A DNA stretch of 64,000 nucleotides, taken from positions 1 through 64,000 of the forward strand of contig CAJTFL010000023.1 in assembly GCA_910575565.1 (NCBI GenBank), read 5' to 3'. Numbering within the stretch: the first letter of the stretch is position 1; each line of letters opens with the position of its first letter. Shown one piece after another: positions 52,914 through 62,626 of this stretch. The stretch is from Lachnospiraceae bacterium (GTDB lineage Bacteria; Bacillota; Clostridia; Lachnospirales; Lachnospiraceae). A program made the translations under genes and the position numbers. The notes under the pieces are model-generated. The model was given only the letters and a program-made list of their open reading frames with translations. It was not told the DNA's origin and did no database searches.

Positions 52914-54887
52914 GAATAGGTATCACGGACGGGATAGGGGAAATGGTAGGCTACGATGTGGATGGCTGGGGGGAGGAGCACCCAAACCCGGTTCTCAGAT
53001 GATGTCAGCGAAGGTTGTGAGTACACCCCGTCCGGTCAGGTCAGCAGAGCGATAGATGGGAACGGGAACTCTGTACAATACCAGTACAACAGTTTGGGTA
53101 AGGTGAGGAAGCGGACAGACCAGCTGGGATACTCGGAGGAGTTCCAATATGACGGGGAAGGAAATCTCCGTCTGTATGTTGACCGGAATGGGAACCGGGT
53201 CTGCCGGACTTATAATGTCTTTGGGAACCTGGTATATGAAAAGGCGGAAAACCAAGAAGGGAAGAACCCAGTCATCACCACCTTCCGTTATGACAGCCTG
53301 GGAAGGATCCGCCAGGCCGTCTGTGACGGTCATTCTTATGAGTACATCTACAATGACCAGGGACTGATAAAAGAGAAACGTTCCAGTGGAAAATGCCTGA
53401 TCTCCTATGAATATGACAAGGCCGGGCAGATCACAAAGATGACAGACCCCGCAGGGACAGAAACAGCTTATGAGTATGACCTGATGGGGAGGACAAGCCG
53501 GATCTTTAATGGCCAGGGCATGGAAGTCCGGTATCGGTACGACAGCCAGGATCGGATCAGGGAGCTCACCTATGGGAACCATGTGGTCACTGAGTACGAC
53601 TATGATGGAGATGGGAATGTGAGCCGCCTGGAAACAAAAGCCGGGGAGGATATTTTGCTCTCCTTCCGTTATGCGTATGATGGCAATGGGAACCGGACTG
53701 CAAGGTACGGGGAGCAGGCTACGGCCTATGGCAGGAAACAGAAGGTCAGGACATCTTACCGTTATGACATCCGGGGGCAGCTGGTGGAGGAGAAGGAGAA
53801 TGGCAGCCCTACCAGTTATACATATGACGCGGCAGGGAACAGAACAGGGAAGAAGACCCCAGAACGGGTGACAAGGTATTCCTATAATGGGAAGAACCAG
53901 CTGACAGAGGAAGCATGGGACACAGGGAAAAACATCTTTACCTATGACTGTCAGGGAAGTATACTGGGGATAGCAGGGACGGAAGGGAGCCGACGCTTTA
54001 CCTATAACAGCAAAAACCAGCAGTTGAAGGTGGTCTGTGAGGATGGTCGGAGCCAGGAGAACCTGTATGACGCTGAGGGACTGCGCTATGGAGTGAAGGA
54101 GGATGGTGTATCCACTCGGTTTGTGTATCATCGGGGTGAAATTTTATATGAAGGGCGTGATGGGAAAGAAGTAAGTTACTATCTGGGGAGCGGTATAGAA
54201 GCGGCACAGATAGGAGGAGAACTGTATTATTATCACCAGGACGAACAGCTGAGCACAGCGTTACTTTCGGATCATGTTGGAAAAGTCAGAAACCATTATC
54301 GGTACAGTGCTTTTGGAGAGATACTAGAAGGATCAGAAAGCGTGGGCAACCGGATCCGGTATACGGGCCAGCAGTATGATGGGATCAGTGATCAGTATTA
54401 CCTGCGGGCGAGATATTATAACCCGGTGGTGGGTAGGTTCCTGCAGGAGGATGTGTACCAAGGAGATGGGCTGAACCTATATGCATACTGTGGAAATAAC
54501 CCGGTGATGTATTATGATCCTAGTGGATATTCGTATGACGAATCAAATATAGGCGGAGATGGTGGAAAAAGAAATGAAAAAATAGTAACAAATTCAGCTG
54601 GTGAAAATGTTATACGTACATATGTACAGGATCAAGATGAGTTATTAAAAATGGCTGAAGAGGCAGCTGGTGGAGATCTGGATAGTTTCAATGAAGTAAA
54701 GCCTGGTTGGTATTTAAACGACGATGAGACTATCAAAATTGAATGGAATCCAGAAGGACATAAGACTACTGACGAAGGTCCACACGTTACAGTCAGACAT
54801 ATAAATCAAGATAAGGAAGGTTGGGATGTTGTTGCGAAATATTTTATTCAAGGTTGGGATCATTATAAAAAAACTTATAAGAAATAA
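52914..54887 (+). pseudogene. Orphan Rhs core fragment with a second toxin tip
   Basis: From about 52914 the DNA repeats the Rhs core (matching 50007 onward) almost base for base to the DPSGY boundary. An extra G in the GGGGGG run near 52975 shifts the frame, so the readable part starts RFSDDVSEGCEYTPSGQ; there is no proper start or N-terminal region. After DPSGY (ends 54530) a different 118-residue tip begins SYDESNIGGDGGKR and ends HKTTDEGPHVTVRHINQDKE, FIQGWDHYKKTYKK. The tip has conserved-looking His and Trp residues but I cannot name its family. It fits a displaced tip cassette that can recombine onto the full-length Rhs gene. Confidence 0.8.
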
Positions 54888-55565
54888 AATAAATGAAAAA
54901 GCTAATTTCTCAGCTATATTGGAGAGAATTAAATGGACGGAAGAGTGTGGAGCTACTTTTCCGTTCTGGTGGGGCATCAACTCTGAATAAGGAAAAGAGA
55001 AAACTGTCCTTGGCTACCGAATTGATGTTTTAGACTATGGAAAACATCGGCTCCGAGTCTTATGTAATCTTTTTATGCGACATCTGCATCCCAAAGTAGA
55101 AATGTCTGAATTTGTAGAATAGTTTGAAAACCTGGAATTGGTCTGTAATACCAGAATAGATACCTCTCCTTGCAGGCAATTCTAGCCCAAAATAGAGAAA
55201 AAGGGTCGTCTCAGAAAGTGGGGAAGGATTTGGCCTGCTTGCCCCCCACCAAGACATGGAAGTCGTTTTCCTTATAAAGGGAGAACTCGTCCCCCGCAAC
55301 GGAGAGCTAGTGGTAGTGGATAGAGTTTAGGGATTAGGAAGAGGTCTAAAAAAGTGGATCATGGAAGAGTAACAGTGGGAAGAGAGCCAGGTGACGGATA
55401 ACGGAAGTAAAGCCAAGTTTATCCGAGCGGAGCAAAAAGCTTATGGTAATGATAACAAACCAACGGAAGGAAGCTTTTCGGGAGAAACAGGACTCAAACT
55501 GGCATAAAACTTTCTCGGTGACATGAATTATATCATAAATTAAAAGGGGAATGAGATAAAAAAGG
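54888..55565. other. Decayed coding DNA after the orphan tip
   Basis: No intact gene. Fragmented frames look like former coding sequence, e.g. LERIKWTEECGATFPFWWGI (54917-54985), GYRIDVLDYGKHRLRVLCNL then FMRHLHPKVEMSEFVE (about 55015-55120) and VVFLIKGELVPRNGELVVVD (about 55260-55320), each broken by stops. One of these may be the former immunity gene of the orphan tip. I cannot assign a family. Confidence 0.45.
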
Positions 55566-55955
55566 ATGAAAGAAACAATAAGCTGGCAAGACTTTGAAAG
55601 AAAAATGATTCAAGTATTTGGTAGAAATTGCCATAATGTTGATGGATTGTATTTTAATGTTATAAAAGAGAACAGAATCGGGGAACGTATAAGATTCAAA
55701 GATGATGAGGTGCTAAGATACTTACAAGAATTGTATAACATGACGGGTGAATTATATGTGGTTACAGATTATTGTTACGAACATAATCATGGGCCGTTTA
55801 TAGTTAGAGCAAACGAGATAGAAAGTTTTGTAAATACATTTAAAGATATATTTGGAACGCCTTTTTACTCAACTGATGTAATTATCGTTAATTTTGAGAA
55901 AAAAATATTATGGGTATTTTTTCATGAAGGAATATGTTGGGTTAGCAAAAATTAA
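55566..55955 (+). CDS. Small acidic protein, candidate Rhs immunity protein
   Basis: This 129-residue protein begins MKETISWQDFERKMIQVFGR and contains LYVVTDYCYEHNHGPFIVRA, ESFVNTFKDIFGTPFYSTDV and ends LWVFFHEGICWVSKN. No signal peptide. It is AT-rich, lies within the Rhs array and has the size of toxin-immunity proteins. I do not recognise the exact family; the role is inferred from location. Confidence 0.55.
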   Translation: MKETISWQDFERKMIQVFGRNCHNVDGLYFNVIKENRIGERIRFKDDEVLRYLQELYNMTGELYVVTDYCYEHNHGPFIVRANEIESFVNTFKDIFGTPFYSTDVIIVNFEKKILWVFFHEGICWVSKN

Positions 55956-55979
55956 GAAGAGAGGTAGTAAGAGACTAGG

Positions 55980-56428
55980 CCTCAGAGAATTGGCATAGGA
56001 TCGGTTTCGCCTATGACAGAGATAACCGCCTTGTGAAGGTGTGGGATGGATCTGAGGCGGCCAGGTATGACTATGACTGTCTGGGCAACCTGACGAAGGA
56101 GGAGTAGGTCATAGAGGAAGGCTTCCGTAGGCAAATCCGGTATTCTTAGCAGAAAAATAAATATAACAGATAGATCCGTTTCACGCCTGAAAGGCTTCTC
56201 ATCACAAATAATGCGGGGAGTTTTATTAAGATATCCGATGACCATGGGATATGGATAGAGCGTGACAAAGACATCCATATCCGTGACAAAGGCTAGATGG
56301 CAGTAGTGAGTGAGGAGCAAGATGTTACACTGTTGGCAGAGAATGTTTTAAGGCTTCGGCAAAAAGAAACCAGTATTAAGTTAAGCGAAGATATTATCTT
56401 ATCTGGTGGAGAGTTTAGATTACAGTAG
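55980..56428 (+). pseudogene. Fused remnants of an Rhs core and a VgrG-like C-terminus
   Basis: From about 55985 to 56150 the DNA resembles the Rhs core at 49165-49335 (reading FAYDRDNRLVKVWDGSEAAR, with a stop at TAG 56104). From about 56200 to 56428 a second remnant reads NNAGSFIKISDDHGIWIERD, then a stop, then EEQDVTLLAENVLRLRQKET and SIKLSEDIILSGGEFRLQ, similar in character to the VgrG-like C-terminus at 63780 onward. Both are inactivated by stop codons. Confidence 0.6.
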
Positions 56429-56493
56429 TAAAGAAAAAATTGAATGAAATATTAGGAATAGAAAAAAATATACTAAAGTAGGAGATATGATTG

Positions 56494-58980
56494 ATGAGAA
56501 AGTTGGGATATATGATTAATCACAATGAAATTGAACTAAACCAGTTTTTTACGATGCATCCTTTTTCTACAAGTAAAAGAAAGGTGTATAACTCTGCTTT
56601 GAACGGTATTGATTTTTTAAAGGAATTATATATTAAAAATAATAAAACATATGAACGGCTTGCTACAGTATGTAATGTGATCAATAATACTGAACGCAAT
56701 CTTGTTGTAATAACAGGATATCGTGGGTGCGGGAAAACAAATTTCTTAAAGCTCATCCAGTATATATCGGATGGCGCGAAAGATTTGGAAACGCTAAAGA
56801 AATTGAAAGAAGATGATTTGAAATATGCAATGGACATTGAGGATATAAAAAAGTTGATTCTAAAAGAATATGAGGATTCAATAAATAAGATCCGAAATAT
56901 ATTTTTTGGGCATATGTATGGTTTGGATAATGATATTATTGGTGAATCACTTATCAGATATATATCTACACAACTATCTGGAAAGTGTAAATATATAAAT
57001 TTTGACGAAAGTGGGATGGGGCGAGAAAAGCCGTTTTCCACAAAATTGTTGTATACTGTAAGGGCAAGTATCAGCAAACATGAAAAGGAAGGAAGGCTGT
57101 TGGAAATCTTGAAATTGGTAGATGGATTTTCAAAGCGGAATCGATGGATCATTGAGGAAAATTTTGAAGAGATAGAGTTTCGTACTTTAAAGATTTTTTG
57201 GAAAAATGCAAGAGAAAAACTTATCGGGTTAACAGGGGATGATTTATACGATGGGTTATTGGACGAGATGAAAAAATTGTCCCTTGAGCAGCTTTTGTTT
57301 GCCTATACAATATGGGAGTATGCGGAAATAATTTCATCTAAAAAAGAGAAAGAAAAGCGAAAATTAATCTACTTACTTGACAACATTGACATCATATCAG
57401 ATGGAAAGTCAGATATTTTTAAGAATACAATGATGGGAGTTTGGAAGTTTGTATGGGATACAGGGAATGTATTTGACAAGATTAGGGATATACAAAGAAA
57501 AGAAGATAACTATTTTGTTGAATTATATGATAAAACGAATATCATTGTGGCCATGCGAGAAACGACAGCTATGCATATCTCTGGTCATCTAAGAGATAAA
57601 ATGCGGGAGATCATGGATCATTTTGATATGTCTGCAGATGTTGATAAAACGATGGTTATGAAAAGAAAGATCGATCTTGCTATACATATGATCGATAATG
57701 GAGAGATTATCAGTAAGCGATTTATTGAAGCAATCAAGTGTCTTAACCAGTTGATCGATGACCGGCTGTTTATGAGAAATTTGTTTCTTTTGTTTAATAA
57801 TGATTACCGAACAGCCATGATGTGTATCACGACAATCTGTATTGAGCACATGGATGATATAAAAAAGGCAATATATCTTATGGAATCTGACAATACGAGC
57901 TTTGTATTTGGGGGAAGAGGAATTATATATCGATTGATTATAAATGGTTTCTTTGAATGGGATTATTTTGATGCAATTGGCATTCCATCATCAAATTCAA
58001 AGGGGCATAATATTTTATTGCAGTCAGATCATGGGTTTTCATGTGCGAGGGTGATATTGACTATCTTATGTAATAAACAGGCAAAAAGGCCAGAGAGATT
58101 TTTTATAAACCCAGAAGAATCGGTAAGATTGGCAGATTTATATGGGATGGTACAGAAATTGATGAGTTTGGATGAATTTGTTAATATTATCGACGGGATG
58201 TATTCATTACGTAATAAACGATTTTGGAATCACTTAGTGACATTTGATAATATTATGTCTTATTCACCAGATGTTATAAAAAATTATGTGAGCCTTGATG
58301 GTGTACAAACGGAAGAAACTGATATTTATATTCGGGCGACATCAGCTGGGCAAATGTTTGCTAGTGTGATCTGCATTCATTTTGAATATTTTGCTAGTCG
58401 ATATGCATCAGCCAGCAATAATGTATCTTTGTTTTTGATAGATAATCTAACTGATCAGAAACAGAGGGCATCATTGAAAAGAATTGTGCGTGGTGTATAT
58501 GGGATCGTGAAAAAATGCATTAATACGTTAAAAGTTTACAATAAATGCGTTATGGAAATAAAAGACGCAAATCATTATGATGATATATTGGATAGTCCTT
58601 ATTACTATGAGAGACAATTCCATGAGGAAAGGATAATCCATAATCATATTTCTTATCTGGAGGCATATAGAAATTTTGTTTTTGATCTATCCTTGTCAGA
58701 TAAAATATTACTAGATATTAATGAATTTTTGCTTTCCATGATGCAGAAGTACCTGGAATTATTAAAATATGATAGGAACAAGGGATATAACAAGCATAGA
58801 GGGCTGTTTTTTTCCATAAATAGTGAGATGTTATACAATGAATTGAGTGTATGTATAGAGAAGATTAAGGAAAATCAAGAACTTAAAAATGGGATTACAG
58901 TGACTAGAGAATACTATAGAAAGAATTATGATGGGCAAAAGTGTGTCTTTATGCTTGACTTGGGGGATAGTGATGAGTGA
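56494..58980 (+). CDS. Large P-loop ATPase of unknown function
   Basis: This 828-residue protein has a Walker A motif GYRGCGKTN at about residue 75 and a Walker B-type LIYLLDNIDI near residue 295, followed by IIVAMRETTAMHISGHLRD, which looks like a sensor region. The rest has no recognisable domain and no membrane segment. The ATG at 56494 has AGGAG 9 nt upstream. It is AT-rich and overlaps the next gene by 8 nt (ATGAGTGA), so the two are translationally coupled. KAP/STAND-like ATPases with small membrane partners are common in defence systems, which is the best guess here. Confidence 0.7.
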   Translation: MRKLGYMINHNEIELNQFFTMHPFSTSKRKVYNSALNGIDFLKELYIKNNKTYERLATVCNVINNTERNLVVITGYRGCGKTNFLKLIQYISDGAKDLETLKKLKEDDLKYAMDIEDIKKLILKEYEDSINKIRNIFFGHMYGLDNDIIGESLIRYISTQLSGKCKYINFDESGMGREKPFSTKLLYTVRASISKHEKEGRLLEILKLVDGFSKRNRWIIEENFEEIEFRTLKIFWKNAREKLIGLTGDDLYDGLLDEMKKLSLEQLLFAYTIWEYAEIISSKKEKEKRKLIYLLDNIDIISDGKSDIFKNTMMGVWKFVWDTGNVFDKIRDIQRKEDNYFVELYDKTNIIVAMRETTAMHISGHLRDKMREIMDHFDMSADVDKTMVMKRKIDLAIHMIDNGEIISKRFIEAIKCLNQLIDDRLFMRNLFLLFNNDYRTAMMCITTICIEHMDDIKKAIYLMESDNTSFVFGGRGIIYRLIINGFFEWDYFDAIGIPSSNSKGHNILLQSDHGFSCARVILTILCNKQAKRPERFFINPEESVRLADLYGMVQKLMSLDEFVNIIDGMYSLRNKRFWNHLVTFDNIMSYSPDVIKNYVSLDGVQTEETDIYIRATSAGQMFASVICIHFEYFASRYASASNNVSLFLIDNLTDQKQRASLKRIVRGVYGIVKKCINTLKVYNKCVMEIKDANHYDDILDSPYYYERQFHEERIIHNHISYLEAYRNFVFDLSLSDKILLDINEFLLSMMQKYLELLKYDRNKGYNKHRGLFFSINSEMLYNELSVCIEKIKENQELKNGITVTREYYRKNYDGQKCVFMLDLGDSDE

Positions 58981-59596
58981 TATTTTTATTATGTTATTAT
59001 ATGTAATAGTAGGTGTTATAATTGGGATATTGGCCAAAGCAAGGAAAGCTTTAGATAAATATATTGAAAAAAAAGCAGAGGGATTGGCAACTAAACAGGA
59101 TATTTCAGAAATTACAGTAAAAACAGAAGAAGTACGAGCGGAATTTCATAAAATTTTAGAGAAATTCGATGCTGATCTTAAATTCAAATATCAATTTTAT
59201 GAAGAACAGTATAAAGAACTATATTCTGAATTATATCAAAAAATATGCAGGTCAGAAGCGCTCCGTTTTATATTAAACAGTTTGGAGGGAACACATTTAG
59301 ATTCTAATGATATTCCAATCGTGGAATATGAATCAGAAAACGATGTAATTAATCAGGAAATGATTAAATTAATTCAAGAAAAACATATCTATGCCTCACC
59401 AGAATTGCTTGGGTTGGCCTGTAAAATGGAACGGATTGAGGATTATACTGACTCTGTTGATACAGAAGATAAAGCAAAAGAGCTTGAGTGTGAGTTAAAG
59501 AGGAACATGGTAAAGGTTATTATAAAGGACTATCGTTGGTTGCGGCAACAACTACAGTTACAGAAAGAATCCGATATTATAGGGTGTGCTTTATGA
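58973..59596 (+). CDS. Membrane-anchored coiled-coil protein, partner of the P-loop ATPase
   Basis: This 207-residue protein has one N-terminal membrane helix (IFIMLLYVIVGVIIGILAKA) then a coiled-coil beginning KARKALDKYIEKKAEGLATK and continuing QDISEITVKTEEVRAEFHKI. The LATKQDI.EIT pattern recurs in unnamed proteins of mobile elements. Its start overlaps the ATPase stop by 8 nt. A role as membrane effector or anchor of the ATPase is inferred from this coupling. Confidence 0.65.
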   Translation: MSDIFIMLLYVIVGVIIGILAKARKALDKYIEKKAEGLATKQDISEITVKTEEVRAEFHKILEKFDADLKFKYQFYEEQYKELYSELYQKICRSEALRFILNSLEGTHLDSNDIPIVEYESENDVINQEMIKLIQEKHIYASPELLGLACKMERIEDYTDSVDTEDKAKELECELKRNMVKVIIKDYRWLRQQLQLQKESDIIGCAL

Positions 59597-59905
59597 AATA
59601 CTCTACAATTGATCTTGAAACTGTAATTTGAGCCTAATGATAAAAAGGAGTTATGTCTTTTTGGCATAGCCTTTTTGGATAACATATTCCAGTCGTACTG
59701 GCCGGAGGCAGGAAAAACTAATTTTTATTGGGAAGGTCAAAGAATAAATTTATTCTAAAACATTTCTCTTCCGTATGTCTAGTATTTGCATAGCACCAAA
59801 AATAGTTATATTTTAAGTATTAAAATAGAACCTTTTATGATTATATACAGAGCGCACCAATTGTAGTTATACTTGTTTTATGAATTAAAACAGGAGGTGT
59901 CGCTT
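59597..59905 (+). promoter_or_regulatory. Leader of the RHH-LytTR operon with 18-bp direct repeats
   Basis: GCACCAAAAATAGTTATA (59793-59810) and GCACCAATTGTAGTTATA (59854-59871) match at 15 of 18 positions. Both contain TAGTTATA, close to the half-site type bound by LytTR proteins. The second overlaps a TATACT that could be the -10. The adjacent LytTR gene is the obvious candidate binder. The rest of the region shows no gene. Confidence 0.5.
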
Positions 59906-60109
59906 ATGTTTAATATAGACAGAACATTGCTTAATCCAAATATATTAGTCACGATCCGGTTTACGCCCATTCTTCATGAATGGCTCCATAAAAGAGCGGA
60001 GCAAGAGAACATTTCTCTTAATCAGATGGTTTTGCTATGCTGCAAATATGTGATGGATGAAGAAAATGCAAGCAAGGCACAAAAGGAAATAGGAGATTCG
60101 GATAGATGA
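59906..60109 (+). CDS. Small ribbon-helix-helix-type protein
   Basis: This 67-residue protein starts MFNIDRTLLNPNILVTIRFT and has ILHEWLHKRAEQENISLNQM, the strand-helix-helix pattern of RHH (Arc/HicB-like) DNA-binding proteins. The ATG at 59906 follows CAGGAGGTGTCGCTT. Its stop overlaps the start of the response regulator by 4 nt. Probably a local transcriptional regulator. Confidence 0.65.
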   Translation: MFNIDRTLLNPNILVTIRFTPILHEWLHKRAEQENISLNQMVLLCCKYVMDEENASKAQKEIGDSDR

Positions 60110-60834
60110 ATACAGGGGATATGGTAATAGGGATTTGTGATGACTCTCCTGAAGATTTAAAGCGGATTCAGACAGAGTTTTGCAGGAGTGCGGAGAAGCT
60201 GGGGGAAAAGGATATCTCGCTGTATTTATATCCAGACGGAAGATCGCTTTATAATGACAGCCGGAACAGGGATTTCAGCCTTGTGTTTTTGGATTGGGAG
60301 ATGCCGGGGTTGGACGGTTTTGATCTGGCAGAAAGACTGTATATAAAAAACCCAACATTGAAGATAGTGTTTGTGTCCAATTATGAAAATATGGTATTTG
60401 ATGCCTATGAGTACGCACCGCTGTGGTTTGTGAGGAAGAGCGCCCTGGCACGGGATATGATGAAAGCGCTGCAAAAATATTTCAGCATGACAGCCAAAAC
60501 GCAGCTCCGCTATCGGATGTCTGACGGTTTCGGGCTTCGTGATGTGCGTCTGGGATCCATTATGTACGCAGAGTGCAGCGGGCATACCATCATCGTCCAT
60601 ATGAGGGATCAGACCTCACTCCAGATATATGGAACATTGAAGTCCCTTGAAGAGGGGTGGGATGGCCATGGCTTTCTCAGGGTACATAAGAACTACTTGG
60701 TCAATGTGAGGTATATCATGGAAGTCGGGAACCGGACCATAAGGCTCTCTGATGGCTCAGAACTGGATATAGGAAAAAATAAGAGAAAGAGGATCGTGGA
60801 ATTGGTAAAACAGGAGAAAGAGAGGACAAGTTAA
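60106..60834 (+). CDS. LytTR-family response regulator
   Basis: This 242-residue protein has a receiver domain (VIGICDDSPEDLKRIQTEFC; phosphoacceptor Asp 63 in LVFLDWEMPGLDGFDLAERL) and a C-terminal LytTR DNA-binding domain (LGSIMYAECSGHTIIVHMRD, then HGFLRVHKNYLVNVRYIMEV). This matches AgrA-type regulators. It overlaps the RHH gene start to stop (ATGA) and precedes a GHKL histidine kinase. Confidence 0.9.
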   Translation: MNTGDMVIGICDDSPEDLKRIQTEFCRSAEKLGEKDISLYLYPDGRSLYNDSRNRDFSLVFLDWEMPGLDGFDLAERLYIKNPTLKIVFVSNYENMVFDAYEYAPLWFVRKSALARDMMKALQKYFSMTAKTQLRYRMSDGFGLRDVRLGSIMYAECSGHTIIVHMRDQTSLQIYGTLKSLEEGWDGHGFLRVHKNYLVNVRYIMEVGNRTIRLSDGSELDIGKNKRKRIVELVKQEKERTS

Positions 60835-60859
60835 AATTACAGGGTATATCATAAATGCA

Positions 60860-62170
60860 TTGTCAGCAGCGGTCGCTATAGAGTATATAAACCATGCTTT
60901 CCACAGAAAATATAAAGGATCCTTAGGGATGGCCCTTTGCCTGTCAGGCTTTGCCCTGTACTTCCTTGTGGTGACGTTGCTGAACCGGTTTAGCAGTTTT
61001 GAGGGGCTTGCGGGACTTTCTTATGGGATCATCCTGTTCCTTTATGGGTTGGTGGCCTTAGAGGGGATCAAGATCGATCTTATGGTCTTCAGCCTTATAT
61101 GGGTAGTCATCGCGCTGGTCAGCGCATATATCATGTTTGGTATCTTAGGGATCGTGACAGGCGAAGGAATCGGCGCTTTACTGGCCAGAAGTGGGAACAT
61201 ACGGACTTATTCCGCATTAGCGGCCGGGGCGCTGAAATTTTCAATGGGGCGTGTCGTGCTGGCGGCCCATAAGAAAAAGCGGAAAGCTGTGCAGATAGAA
61301 GACTGGATGATGGCGTGTACGTTCCTTCTGATGTTTGCTCTGGTGCTGGGTATGTTTCGCCTGGAAAGCGGGGCATTGTCTAAGGCACAGCGCTGCTACC
61401 TGTCGCTCCAGCTCCTGGGTGGGATGTTCGGTATGGCAGTGCTCATGAGTATCTTTTACCGGACATTGGGGAAATATAGGGAAGAAAGGCTGGGACAGGA
61501 ATATCTCTCTAAGGAACAGACACTGCAGGCGGAGCAGCTCCGTGACCTGTACCAGTTTAGCCTGGAAGCAAACCATATGAGGCATGACATGAAAATAAAG
61601 CTGGATACGATCTATGCCCTGCTGGAGAAAGAAGGATATGAAGAAGCGAAAATGTGTGTGAGAAGATTAGGAGCAGAATGGGAAGGCAGACTGGAACTGC
61701 CAAGGGATACAGGAAATGAGGGATTGAATGCAGCCCTTATGAAGGCGGCGAAAAGATGTCAGGAGAAGGGCGTAAGGTTTCATTATGTAGTCATCGGCAG
61801 GCCGGTGGAGATCGACAGCATGGATATGGGGAATCTGATTGATAATCTCCTTAAGAACGGGATCGAGGCTTGCGAAGGGCAGGAAGGGACAGGCCAGGTG
61901 GAGATTGTTATCCGTAAAGAGAATGGCGTGGTGGAGATCGAAACGGAAAACACCATAAAGGAATCGGTTCTTGGAACAAATTCGGAAATGAAGAGCACGA
62001 AACCTGGAAAGGAGAGGCACGGCTTCGGGATGGAAAGCATCCGGAAGATCATAAGGCTATATCATGGGGAATATACGTGCTGGGAGGAATTGGAGGATCA
62101 TGTCTTATGGTTCACCCAGAGTATACGCCTGAGGATACCGAAAAACCTGGAGGGGCAGCTACCCAAATAA
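60860..62170 (+). CDS. GHKL-type sensor histidine kinase, AgrC-like
   Basis: This protein has at least 436 residues. Several hydrophobic segments occupy residues 20-210 (LGMALCLSGFALYFLVVTLL; VFSLIWVVIALVSAYIMFGI). The kinase part has NHMRHDMKIKLDTIYALLEK (phosphoacceptor His), the N box LIDNLLKNGIEACEG and the G box GFGMESIRKIIRLYHG. No ATG or GTG exists between the last upstream stop (60806) and the TTG at 60860; TTG, ATT or ATA must be used. Purine-rich sequence AGGAGAAAGAGAGGACAAG precedes it. Confidence 0.88.
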   Translation: MSAAVAIEYINHAFHRKYKGSLGMALCLSGFALYFLVVTLLNRFSSFEGLAGLSYGIILFLYGLVALEGIKIDLMVFSLIWVVIALVSAYIMFGILGIVTGEGIGALLARSGNIRTYSALAAGALKFSMGRVVLAAHKKKRKAVQIEDWMMACTFLLMFALVLGMFRLESGALSKAQRCYLSLQLLGGMFGMAVLMSIFYRTLGKYREERLGQEYLSKEQTLQAEQLRDLYQFSLEANHMRHDMKIKLDTIYALLEKEGYEEAKMCVRRLGAEWEGRLELPRDTGNEGLNAALMKAAKRCQEKGVRFHYVVIGRPVEIDSMDMGNLIDNLLKNGIEACEGQEGTGQVEIVIRKENGVVEIETENTIKESVLGTNSEMKSTKPGKERHGFGMESIRKIIRLYHGEYTCWEELEDHVLWFTQSIRLRIPKNLEGQLPK

Positions 62171-62626
62171 AAGACAGGAAATAAAACTCTCTTTTATGTC
62201 GGATTTTAACCTATTATGGCACAGATATTGAATTGCAAGAGGTATTTGCGTATAATTAGTGTTTAAGATAGGATAGGAGAGAGTTTGTTTAGAATAATTT
62301 GTTTTAAATTTGGGTGCAATGCCCATTTTATTTGTTTTCATATCAAGTGATTTTAAAAATGCAGGATTGTTAGTGCAATGCTAAAATAAGGTGTTTTCAA
62401 GTAAATAGAAATTCTATCCCACTAGCTATGTTGGAGTTTTGAGTAAGCAGAAGCTTGTGGGATAGTATAGAAAAGCCTCCTATATTACAATGAGTAAGGT
62501 ATTATAATCTAACTTAAAGTATAGGAGGCGATTTAAGTAGGTAATATATGGTGAACATGGTCTGTGTCCAATGTAAATATAATGTGTATGGTTGGGTAGA
62601 AGAATAATAAACCACAAGGAGAAATT
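62171..62626. other. Intergenic region with displaced immunity tail
   Basis: No gene. It holds the copy of the immunity tail (62287-62485) and an inverted pair GCCTCCTATA (62475-62484) and TATAGGAGGC (62520-62529) that may be an element end or a transcriptional dyad. Confidence 0.45.
62287..62485 (+). repeat. Copy 2 of the duplicated immunity-tail segment
   Basis: It encodes NLGAMPILFVFISSDFKNAG again, ends at the same stop and continues with related non-coding sequence (compare 52705-52905). The rest of the immunity gene is absent. This suggests a former tip/immunity cassette boundary left behind by recombination or deletion. Confidence 0.85.

Noticed and set aside
56494..58980. Assignment of the P-loop ATPase to a named anti-phage system
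   Set aside because: Only Walker motifs are visible; the remaining domains cannot be matched by eye, so no system name is given.
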